From positions 1-6,909 of the forward strand of contig JAFUKK010000239.1 of NCBI GenBank assembly GCA_017473665.1: a stretch of 6,909 nt of DNA, in the 5' to 3' direction. The notes beneath the pieces are model-generated. The model saw nothing but the letters and a program-made list of their open reading frames with translations, had not been told where the DNA came from and did no database searches. Source of the stretch: Lachnospiraceae bacterium (GTDB lineage Bacteria; Bacillota; Clostridia; Lachnospirales; Lachnospiraceae). Shown in pieces: positions 1 through 6,398 of the stretch (positions are counted from its first letter, which is position 1; each line of letters opens with the position of its first letter). Position numbers and translations under genes: made by a program.

Positions 1-195
1 TATATCCGTATTGGTAATTTCCAAGCGTATTATGATGCAGAGGGTAATCCTATGAAAATTTCCTATGATGGCAATGTATATTTGCATGAGGGGAAGGTGA
101 TTACTCATGATTGCGAGAGTGAAGAGGCAATGCTTGCCAAGGTAAATTATGCGCGGGAAAGATATGCGGATTTTGAAGAGCAATACGTGGATTAG
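1..195 (+). CDS. 3' end of an unrecognised protein (partial)
   Basis: An open frame runs from base 1 to a TAG at 193-195 and gives the last 64 residues of a protein whose start lies outside the window. The tail is soluble-looking and acidic, rich in Tyr, Glu and Asp, with no membrane segment. It opens with YIRIGNFQAYYD and ends in a probably helical stretch (about residues 43-64) finishing EEQYVD. I do not recognise the family. The stop lies 5 bases before a possible ATG at 201 and 50 bases before the preferred start of the downstream glycosyltransferase, so the two are probably co-transcribed. That neighbour suggests a cell-envelope or glycan role, but this is inference from position only. 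Reality as a coding frame is likely, given ordinary codon use and close coupling to the next gene. Confidence 0.7.
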   Translation, partial: YIRIGNFQAYYDAEGNPMKISYDGNVYLHEGKVITHDCESEEAMLAKVNYARERYADFEEQYVD

Positions 196-235
196 GTGGA
201 ATGAAAAGGACTACAGTGTTTGAAAACGATGATGT

Positions 236-240
236 GAGGA
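236..240 (+). promoter_or_regulatory. Shine-Dalgarno site deciding the glycosyltransferase start
   Basis: GAGGA lies 5 bases before the ATG at 246. The longer in-frame start at 201 has only AGGTGG one base before it, which is too close for normal initiation. This favours 246 as the true start. Confidence 0.5.
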
Positions 241-245
241 CGAAT

Positions 246-1685
246 ATGAGTAAGCAAGAGGATAGATTTTATAGATATGGCAGCATAGTAGTATTTGTAG
301 TAGCCAATATATTATATTGTATTATGGCAATACAAGTGAATTTTAACTACGATGAAGCCTACACAGTGGGGATGATTGAGCGCACCTTCGGAGAGATTAT
401 TGATATTACCTCCCATGATGTGCATACGCCTTTCTATTATTTTATTTTGAAGCTGTTCCACATGACTCTCGGAATGGAGCAGTTGGTCAGCTCCAAAATT
501 TTTTCGTGGATATTCATGGTGGGTTATATGCTCCTGGGGGCGTATATCTGTCGCAAGCATTATGACAGACGGGTGGAATTCTTTTGGATGCTGTTCTCCG
601 GCTTTATGCCGGCTATGATGATTCAGGCTACCAATGCCAGAATGTATACCTTTGCATTGTTTGAAGTGACGCTGGCCGCATATTTAGCTTATAATTTGTT
701 TCAGGAGGAGACCAGAAGCAAGTGGATTCTTTTTACCGTATTCAGTGTTTTGGCGGTATACACCCATACCTTTACCATGATTACAATGGTAGTTGTTTAT
801 GCACTGTTCATGATATTGGGTTTGGCGCGGAAAAGTTATAAGAAAGTATTACATGCTTTTGAATCAGGCATTGTGGTAAGTGTTTGTTATCTACCGTGGT
901 TGATTATTTTATGGCGACAATTCAGCAGATGGGCAGGTTGGGAATCAGGCTGGGGGAATACCATCGAGGAGTTGTCCTTGCGTTCTCTGTATTCCTACTT
1001 GGCGGAATGGTTTTCTTCTTTAGAGAATCCGCAACCGTTGGTTATATTATGTAGTGTTCTGATTTTATTGGTGGCAGCTTTTTATATGATTAAGTATGTA
1101 CGTCAGACCAAGGATTGGCTTCCCTGTCTGGGAGTAGTAGTTGCGGCTATTGTATTCGTGTTAGCCATGCTGGTATCTCTGCTGATTGTTCCTTGTTTTT
1201 TGGGTAGATATGTATTTCCTTTGTTTGGCGGATTGTGGCTTTTTGCAGCAGTGGGAATTACCCGGATGAGCAGGAAATGGGTGCCTATGTTGGTGGCTAC
1301 AATGGTAGTGGTGATGGGTAGCTTTGCCTTTGTGGAGGAGATGCGCCTGGAGGATAGTGAGGGCTTAGATATTTACCGGGAGTGCATGCAGGAGTATGAG
1401 GAAGACGATATCATTATGGCAGATTCTTATTACCTGATGATGATGAGCCTTTATGACAAGAACGCAGAATATATGATATATGGTTTTAAATCTGAAGTAT
1501 TACCCTTTGGAAATTGTGAAGCATTTGCCAGTTGGGAGCAATTGGAAGACGTTGGGACGGTTTGGTATTTAAGCCTTAAGGATTTTAGGGTAGGTAATAT
1601 TGACGAATATTATGAGTGCGAATATCGTAAGGAATTTTCTTATTCTTATTATGATATCGTATTGGAAAAATACAATAAAAGATAG
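246..1685 (+). CDS. Polytopic membrane glycosyltransferase, GT-C fold (family 39-like)
   Basis: A 479-residue integral membrane protein with about eleven hydrophobic segments between residues 13 and 362, then a hydrophilic acidic C-terminal domain of about 115 residues. After the first membrane helix comes an acidic DEAYT motif (residues 36-40), followed by HDVHTPFYY (57-65). In GT-C enzymes of the dolichyl-phosphate-mannose mannosyltransferase type, the Asp-Glu pair of the first outer loop is catalytic and a D-x-H-x-P-x-YY motif follows. A GRYVFPLF segment near residues 320-327 also fits. Such enzymes take a sugar from a polyprenyl-phosphate carrier and transfer it to a glycan, lipid or protein outside the membrane; donor and acceptor cannot be told from sequence. 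The start at 246 is preferred for its GAGGA site; an upstream in-frame ATG at 201 would add 15 polar residues. It probably belongs to the same transcript as the partial gene before it. Confidence 0.8.
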   Translation: MSKQEDRFYRYGSIVVFVVANILYCIMAIQVNFNYDEAYTVGMIERTFGEIIDITSHDVHTPFYYFILKLFHMTLGMEQLVSSKIFSWIFMVGYMLLGAYICRKHYDRRVEFFWMLFSGFMPAMMIQATNARMYTFALFEVTLAAYLAYNLFQEETRSKWILFTVFSVLAVYTHTFTMITMVVVYALFMILGLARKSYKKVLHAFESGIVVSVCYLPWLIILWRQFSRWAGWESGWGNTIEELSLRSLYSYLAEWFSSLENPQPLVILCSVLILLVAAFYMIKYVRQTKDWLPCLGVVVAAIVFVLAMLVSLLIVPCFLGRYVFPLFGGLWLFAAVGITRMSRKWVPMLVATMVVVMGSFAFVEEMRLEDSEGLDIYRECMQEYEEDDIIMADSYYLMMMSLYDKNAEYMIYGFKSEVLPFGNCEAFASWEQLEDVGTVWYLSLKDFRVGNIDEYYECEYRKEFSYSYYDIVLEKYNKR

Positions 1686-1695
1686 GATGAAAAGT

Positions 1696-1723
1696 GGGGC
1701 CGGAAACTGTTGTGACCGGTCCT
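1696..1723 (+). terminator. Hairpin after the glycosyltransferase gene, possible weak terminator
   Basis: GGGCCGG (1697-1703) pairs with CCGGTCC (1716-1722) with one G-T pair, around a 12-base loop; G1696-T1723 may extend it. The following bases (CTTACATT) are only weakly T-rich, so termination may be leaky. It sits 11 bases after the glycosyltransferase stop and just before a clear promoter, where a transcript end would be expected. Confidence 0.4.
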
Positions 1724-1729
1724 CTTACA

Positions 1730-1759
1730 TTGACATATTACACCTTAGCATGATATATT
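1730..1759 (+). promoter_or_regulatory. Sigma-A type promoter with extended -10
   Basis: A perfect -35 TTGACA (1730-1735) is followed by an 18-base spacer and a -10 TATATT (1754-1759). TG at 1751-1752 gives the extended -10 arrangement TGn. Transcription would start near 1766 and leave about 87 nt of leader before the ATG at 1853. It is the only strong promoter I see in the window and probably drives the paralogue pair and perhaps gdpP-rplI-dnaB. Confidence 0.7.
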
Positions 1760-1839
1760 TATAGATGTGATAATATGCCTAAACTTTCTGCGTATGCGGA
1801 AATTCGACAAGGCACTATCCAAAGATGCTGTATAATATT

Positions 1840-1845
1840 AAGGAG
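1840..1845 (+). promoter_or_regulatory. Shine-Dalgarno site deciding the start of the first paralogue
   Basis: AAGGAG lies 7 bases before the ATG at 1853, an optimal arrangement. The longer in-frame ATG at 1775 has no such site, and its 26 extra residues have no counterpart in the downstream paralogue, which also begins MSVK. Confidence 0.85.
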
Positions 1846-1852
1846 TGCAGAT

Positions 1853-2806
1853 ATGAGTGTTAAATTTCATCTGCCGGGACTGCGTCATAATTTCCCGTTA
1901 AATATGCTGCTGGTAAGTCTCCTGGAGACACGACCGGAGTGCTTTCGTGAGGGTGTGGAGATTGGTTCTTTTTTTGGCGAATTTCCTTTGTCCCTGTGGA
2001 ATGGAGGGCGATACAGCCGGGGAGACCAGTGCGATGCAGGTTTTGTGCAGGGCGTTATTAAGAGTATTAATTCCCATGGTATCCCGGTACGTTATACATA
2101 TACTAATCCCTCTCTGACAGAAGAGGATTTGGCTGACCCCTATTGTAATTTTTGTATGAAGGCTGCGGATAACGGCATGAATGAAGTGTTGGTGGTTTCT
2201 CCCATATTGGAGGAATATATCCGTAAGAATTATCCCGGATTTAAGGTTAATAGTTCCACTTGTAAAGAGATTCGTACAGTGGAGGGCCTGAATGAGGAAC
2301 TTGCCAAGGATTATGATTTGGTGATGTTGGATTATAACTTGAATAATCAGTTTGAGTTGTTGGAGCAGATTCAGGATAAGGGACGTTGTGAGGTGTTGGT
2401 GAATGCCTGTTGCACCCCCAATTGTCAGCGGCGAGGCGATCACTACAAGGCAATGGCAGAAATGCAGCGTATCGAGCTGCAGAATCGCAAATTGCCGCCG
2501 GAAGAGAGAATACCTGTGCCGGAGTCGTGGAATTGCCGATGTGAAGGCTATAATAATATATATAATATCCGGGAGTTTCCTACTTTTGTTTCGCCGGAGG
2601 CTATTTGGGAGAAATATGTGCCCATGGGGTTTCAGCATTTCAAAATAGAGGGTAGGACTTCTAATATTTTCCAAATACTGGATACCTATTGCTATTATTT
2701 AATAAAACCTGAGATGCAGGAAGAGATGCGGTTGTTACTTTTGAGTAATCTGGAAGCAAGCCGGGTGATAGAGGTCAATAAACCCAGAAAAGGTGTATGG
2801 CCGTAG
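1853..2806 (+). CDS. Uncharacterised cysteine-rich protein, first of a paralogous pair (possible U32-like)
   Basis: A 317-residue soluble protein with no signal peptide or membrane segment. I do not recognise a named function. Twelve cysteines are present: 30, 60, 98, 101, 137, 179, 186, 187, 191, 228, 230 and 280. Striking motifs are SLWNGGRY (47-54), IPVRYTYTNP (77-86), DPYCNFCMK (95-103), NSSTCKEI (133-140) and VNACCTPNC followed by RRGDHY (183-198). Alternating hydrophobic strands such as EVLVVSP, LVMLDYN and EVLVNACC suggest an alpha/beta barrel. The strand-then-cysteine-cluster layout recalls the peptidase-U32/UbiU-UbiV group, some of which bind a 4Fe-4S cluster. That is a hypothesis, and I cannot match a U32 signature exactly. 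The next gene is a close paralogue (about 69% identical by hand count), 26 bases downstream. Cys30 and Cys230 are private to this copy. The coding call is firm; the function is open. Confidence 0.85.
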   Translation: MSVKFHLPGLRHNFPLNMLLVSLLETRPECFREGVEIGSFFGEFPLSLWNGGRYSRGDQCDAGFVQGVIKSINSHGIPVRYTYTNPSLTEEDLADPYCNFCMKAADNGMNEVLVVSPILEEYIRKNYPGFKVNSSTCKEIRTVEGLNEELAKDYDLVMLDYNLNNQFELLEQIQDKGRCEVLVNACCTPNCQRRGDHYKAMAEMQRIELQNRKLPPEERIPVPESWNCRCEGYNNIYNIREFPTFVSPEAIWEKYVPMGFQHFKIEGRTSNIFQILDTYCYYLIKPEMQEEMRLLLLSNLEASRVIEVNKPRKGVWP

Positions 2807-2826
2807 AAAAGTAGAAATATACGAAA

Positions 2827-2831
2827 AGAGG
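2827..2831 (+). promoter_or_regulatory. Shine-Dalgarno site of the second paralogue, oddly close to its ATG
   Basis: AGAGG ends one base before the ATG at 2833 but 7 bases before an in-frame GTG at 2839. By spacing the GTG is the better start (protein beginning MKVKFHLPG). By similarity to the first paralogue (MSVKFHLPG) either is possible. Confidence 0.5.
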
Positions 2832-2832
2832 T

Positions 2833-3789
2833 ATGAGTGTGAAAGTTAAATTTCATTTGCCGGGACTGAGATACAATTATCCCCTGAATATGCTATTTGT
2901 AGATATGCTGCAGAAGTATCCCCAGTGGGTGCGAGAGGGTGTGGAGGTTGCTTCTTTCTTTGGAGAGTTTCCCACTTCCCTGTGGAATGGCGGCAGATAT
3001 TGTAATGATGATCAGTGTAATGCACAGTTTATCCAGGGCGTGGTACAGAATATTAATGCCAGAGGTATTCCGGTTAGGTATACGTATACCAATCCTACCC
3101 TGGGTAAGGCGGATTTGGATGATCCTTACTGCAACTTCTGTATGAAGGTGGCAGATAATGGCATGAATGAGGTGCTGGTGGTATCTCCTGATTTGGAGGA
3201 GTATATCCGTGCCAATTATCCGGGCTTTAAGATTAATAGTTCCACCTGCAAAGAAATCAAGGATATGGATGAGTTGAACGCAGAATTGGAGAAGGATTAT
3301 AATCTGGTAGTATTGGATTACAATCTGAATAATCAGTTTGATAAACTGGAACAGATCAAACATAAGGAAAAGTGTGAGATTCTGGTGAATGCCTGCTGTG
3401 TGCCCAATTGTCCCAGAAGAGGCGAGCATTATAAGATGATTGGTAAGCAGGAGCGTATTGCTCTGAAGAACCGTAAAATGCCTCCCAATATGCATATTCC
3501 CATGCCCGGTTGGCATTGCGAATATGGTCAGATGAATACTATTTATTCAATTCGTGAGTATTCTACCTATGTATCTCCGGAAGCAATATGGGAGAAATAT
3601 GTGCCTATGGGTTTCCAGAACTTTAAGTTGGAGGGCAGAACCGCTAATTTATTCCTGCTTATTGATACTTATTGTTTGTATATGATTAAACCTGAACATA
3701 TGGGAGAGGCCAGACTACTTTTGATTTCCAACTTGGAAGCCAGCAAGGTAATCACGGTGAACAAACCTAAAAAAGGTGTTTGGCCGTAG
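2833..3789 (+). CDS. Uncharacterised cysteine-rich protein, second of a paralogous pair (possible U32-like)
   Basis: A 318-residue soluble protein aligning end to end with the preceding one: one two-residue gap near the start and one single-residue gap near residue 225. Ten cysteines are shared (62, 100, 103, 139, 181, 188, 189, 193, 229 and 281), and Cys57 is private to this copy. Motifs kept are WNGGRY (51-56), DPYCNFCMK (97-105), NSSTCKEI (135-142), VNACCVPNC with RRGEHY (186-200), VSPEAIWEKYVPMGFQ (247-262) and the terminal KKGVWP. Conserved clustered cysteines suggest metal or Fe-S binding; this is inference. No membrane segment or secretion signal is seen, so it is probably cytosolic. 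The start may instead be GTG at 2839, which has better ribosome-site spacing and shortens the protein by two residues. The stop is 40 bases before gdpP with no visible promoter or terminator between, so co-transcription with gdpP is likely. Confidence 0.85.
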   Translation: MSVKVKFHLPGLRYNYPLNMLFVDMLQKYPQWVREGVEVASFFGEFPTSLWNGGRYCNDDQCNAQFIQGVVQNINARGIPVRYTYTNPTLGKADLDDPYCNFCMKVADNGMNEVLVVSPDLEEYIRANYPGFKINSSTCKEIKDMDELNAELEKDYNLVVLDYNLNNQFDKLEQIKHKEKCEILVNACCVPNCPRRGEHYKMIGKQERIALKNRKMPPNMHIPMPGWHCEYGQMNTIYSIREYSTYVSPEAIWEKYVPMGFQNFKLEGRTANLFLLIDTYCLYMIKPEHMGEARLLLISNLEASKVITVNKPKKGVWP

Positions 3790-3829
3790 GCAGTTCATCT
3801 GGTTTCGGGTTATTTCAGAGGGATAGAGT

Positions 3830-5881
3830 ATGAAAAAAAGAATTAAGCTTAAAGGGAAAATTAGAAATTACATATTGTTTGGTATATACCTGGGTGTATT
3901 GCTTGCGTTTGTGAATGTAGCGGTATTTTTGGTAGATGCCCGTGCGGGATTTCTGCTGGGATGCTTCACGTTGTTCTATTTTCTGGTGACTTTGACGCTG
4001 TATTTTCGCAATAAACCCATTGTGATGAATGAACTTATCAGTTTTGCCACCGAATACGGCCAGATACAGCGTACATTGCTTAGGGAGATGGATATACCTT
4101 ATGCATTGCTGGATGACACGGGAAAGATAATCTGGAGCAATATTGCCTTTGAGAATGTGATTCATCAGCCTAAGGGCTACAATAAATCTATTACGTCGTT
4201 GTTTCCCACCATTACCAGGGACCGCCTGCCGGATGAATCCGGTTTGGATGAGGCCCAATATGAGCTGCAATATGAGGGGGCGGATTATGTAGCCAAGTTT
4301 CGTAAGATTTCCCTGAAGGAAATGGCAGAAAACAGCAATATGATTGATAGTGCAGGCTATGATGGTTATCTGATTGCGGTATATTTGTTTGATGAAACAG
4401 CATTACATATTGCTTTGAAGGAAGTGGATGATCAGAGTCTTGCAGTAGGAATGATTTATTTGGATAACTACGAAGAGGCTTTGGAAAGCGTAGAAGAGGT
4501 AAGGCGTTCCCTGCTTACTGCCCTGATTGACCGAAAGATAAATAAATATATATCTGCATTGGATGGTATTGCAAAAAAGATGGAGAAGGATAAATATCTG
4601 GTAATCTTACGTAAGAAAGCCATCGGAGCACTGCAGGAGACTCGATTTGATTTGTTGGAGGAAGTAAAGACTGTCAACATCGGTAATGAAATGGCAGTGA
4701 CCATCAGTATCGGTGTGGGTCTGGATGGTCTGTCCTATGCACAGAATTATGAATTTGCCAGAAATGCCATTGATTTGGCATTGGGGCGTGGTGGTGACCA
4801 GGCGGTTATCAAGACTCCCGAGAGTATTACTTACTATGGTGGCAAGAGTCAGCAGGTGGAGAAAAACACCCGAGTAAAGGCTCGGGTAAAGGCTCATGCG
4901 TTACGGGAGATTATTACCGGCAAGGATCGGGTGCTGGTTATGGGACATCGGATAGGCGATGTGGACAGCTTTGGTGCTTCTGTAGGTATTTATCGTATTG
5001 CACAGGCTCTGGGACGTAAGGCACATATTGTATTAAATGATGTAACTACTTCTGTACAGCCTTTGGTGGAATTGTTTAGGGACAAGCCGGAGTACGAGGA
5101 AGATATGATTGTGAATAACCAGCAGGCCATGGAGCTTGCGGGTAATAATGTGGTGCTGGTTGTGGTGGATGTGAATAAGCCTTCCATTACGGAGTGTCCC
5201 GAATTGCTGAAATATTGTAAGTCTGTAGTGGTGCTGGATCATCACAGACAAGGAACGGAGACCATTGAGAATGCTACACTGTCTTATGTAGAGCCCTATG
5301 CTTCTTCTTCCTGTGAAATGGTTTCTGAGATATTACAATATACCTATGATAATATTAAGGTGCGTCCTGAGGAAGCAGACTGTATGTACTCCGGTATCAT
5401 GATTGATACCAATAACTTTATGACCAAGACCGGTGTGCGTACCTTTGAGGCAGCAGCCTTTTTGCGCCGAAGTGGTGCAGATGTAACCAGAGTACGTAAG
5501 CTGTTCAGAGAGGATGCTTCTGCATATAAGGCCAAGGCCGATGCAGTAAGTCAGGCGGAGATTTATAAGCAGTATTTTGCAATCTCTGTATGTACAGCGG
5601 AGGATTTCTTGAGCCCTACTATTATTGGTGCTCAGGCGGCTAATGAGCTATTGAATATCAGGGGCGTGAAGGCCAGCTTTGTACTTACGGATTATCAGGG
5701 CAAGATATATGTCAGTGCCCGTTCCATAGATGAAGTTAATGTGCAGATTATTATGGAAAGAATGGGCGGTGGTGGTCACCTGAATGTGGCTGCTTGCCAG
5801 ATGGAAGGAATTGGTTTGGTAGAAGCAATCGGTGAATTAAAGGCCACTATTGATTCTATGCAGGAGAATGGTGAGATTTAG
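3830..5881 (+). CDS. gdpP: GdpP-type cyclic-di-AMP phosphodiesterase, membrane-bound
   Basis: A 683-residue protein with the full GdpP (YybT) layout. Two membrane helices (about 13-35 and 40-58) are followed by a PAS-like domain (about 80-190), a degenerate GGDEF domain (about 200-335) ending in the family hallmark LALGRGGDQ (317-324), a DHH domain (about 365-530) and a DHHA1 domain (about 580-675). Catalytic metal-site residues are visible: H373, D377 and D379 in GHRIGDVDS, D448, D470-H471-H472, and D526. GGGGH (646-650) is the DHHA1 motif. The family hydrolyses c-di-AMP to pApA and so affects potassium and osmotic balance, wall stress and beta-lactam tolerance; the PAS domain binds heme in some members. 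No GGDEF signature remains where it would be expected (around EKDKYLVIL, 252-260), as is normal for GdpP. AGAGGGA at 3817-3823 supports the ATG. It precedes rplI and dnaB, a common Firmicutes order. Confidence 0.96.
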   Translation: MKKRIKLKGKIRNYILFGIYLGVLLAFVNVAVFLVDARAGFLLGCFTLFYFLVTLTLYFRNKPIVMNELISFATEYGQIQRTLLREMDIPYALLDDTGKIIWSNIAFENVIHQPKGYNKSITSLFPTITRDRLPDESGLDEAQYELQYEGADYVAKFRKISLKEMAENSNMIDSAGYDGYLIAVYLFDETALHIALKEVDDQSLAVGMIYLDNYEEALESVEEVRRSLLTALIDRKINKYISALDGIAKKMEKDKYLVILRKKAIGALQETRFDLLEEVKTVNIGNEMAVTISIGVGLDGLSYAQNYEFARNAIDLALGRGGDQAVIKTPESITYYGGKSQQVEKNTRVKARVKAHALREIITGKDRVLVMGHRIGDVDSFGASVGIYRIAQALGRKAHIVLNDVTTSVQPLVELFRDKPEYEEDMIVNNQQAMELAGNNVVLVVVDVNKPSITECPELLKYCKSVVVLDHHRQGTETIENATLSYVEPYASSSCEMVSEILQYTYDNIKVRPEEADCMYSGIMIDTNNFMTKTGVRTFEAAAFLRRSGADVTRVRKLFREDASAYKAKADAVSQAEIYKQYFAISVCTAEDFLSPTIIGAQAANELLNIRGVKASFVLTDYQGKIYVSARSIDEVNVQIIMERMGGGGHLNVAACQMEGIGLVEAIGELKATIDSMQENGEI

Positions 5882-5924
5882 ATATAAGAGATTGAGGAAT
5901 GAAGAAGCCGCATTGACGGCAGAT

Positions 5925-5930
5925 GGAGAA
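5925..5930 (+). promoter_or_regulatory. Shine-Dalgarno site deciding the rplI start
   Basis: GGAGAA lies 4 bases before the ATG at 5935. It overlaps the alternative in-frame ATG at 5923, which itself has no good site upstream. The start at 5935 also gives the standard L9 N-terminus. Confidence 0.8.
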
Positions 5931-5934
5931 CACT

Positions 5935-6381
5935 ATGAAAATAATTTTGTTGCAGGATGAAAAGAAATTGGGAAAGAAGGGGGATATTATTGAGGCCAGC
6001 GAAGGCTATGCAAGAAATTATATCTTACCCAAAAAGATTGGTGTAGAAGCTACACCTAAAAATATGAATGATTTGAAACTGCAGAAGGCTAATGATGCAA
6101 AGGTGGCCAAGGAGCAGCTGGAAGCTGCTAAGGCATTGGCAGCAGAACTGGAAACCAAGCAGATTGTAGTAAAGATAAAGGCTGGAGAAGGCGGTAAGGC
6201 CTTTGGCAGCGTATCTACCAAGGAGATTGCAGCAGCATGCAAGGAACAGCATGGTATTGAGCTGGATAAGAAAAAGATTGTATTGCCGGAAAGCTTAAAG
6301 AATTTTGGCGGCTATGAAGTGGCTGTAAAGCTTCATCCCCAGGTGACCGGAAAAGTAACAGTGAAGGTAATAGAAGCTTAA
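5935..6381 (+). CDS. rplI: 50S ribosomal protein L9
   Basis: A 148-residue protein, the usual L9 length. The N-terminal domain carries the typical opening MKIILLQDEKKLGKKGD and the basic, Gly-rich loop GYARNYILPKK (23-33), the 23S rRNA binding part. A long central helix follows (about 41-75, rich in Lys, Ala and Glu), then a C-terminal domain with GGKAFGSVSTKEI (about 86-98) and ending VKVIEA. L9 binds 23S rRNA at the base of the L1 stalk, and its extended shape helps maintain reading frame. The start at 5935 is chosen over the in-frame ATG at 5923 because GGAGAA sits correctly before it and because family members begin with MK(V/I)ILL. The gene lies 53 bases after gdpP and 17 bases before dnaB, consistent with one transcript. 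Confidence 0.97.
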   Translation: MKIILLQDEKKLGKKGDIIEASEGYARNYILPKKIGVEATPKNMNDLKLQKANDAKVAKEQLEAAKALAAELETKQIVVKIKAGEGGKAFGSVSTKEIAAACKEQHGIELDKKKIVLPESLKNFGGYEVAVKLHPQVTGKVTVKVIEA

Positions 6382-6398
6382 GATAAGAGGACATCACG

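Noticed and set aside
1803..1836. Second promoter with -10 TATAAT at 1831-1836 and a TTCGACA-like -35
   Set aside because: The -35 to -10 distance is about 21 bases, and transcription would start at the ribosome site of the ATG at 1853, leaving no usable Shine-Dalgarno sequence.
1775..1852. N-terminal extension of the first paralogue from ATG 1775
   Set aside because: There is no ribosome site before 1775, the 26 residues are absent from the paralogue, and an optimal AAGGAG site precedes 1853.
1898..2674. Long antisense open frame opposite the first paralogue (a similar one lies opposite the second, 2893-3516)
   Set aside because: The product is compositionally odd, rich in Ile, His and Leu. 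The sense strand is clearly coding and conserved between paralogues, and the antisense frames appear because the sense proteins are similar.
4871..4894. 12-base imperfect tandem repeat in gdpP
   Set aside because: It encodes the RVKARVKA stretch, where GdpP proteins normally carry a similar basic sequence, so protein constraint explains it.
5899..5916. Tiny frame MKKPH upstream of rplI, a possible leader peptide
   Set aside because: It has five codons, the GAGGA is immediately adjacent to the ATG, and there is no attenuator-like hairpin with a T-run after it.
5907..5920. GCCG/CGGC hairpin in the gdpP-rplI gap
   Set aside because: The stem is only 4 bp and no T-run follows, so it is not a credible terminator.
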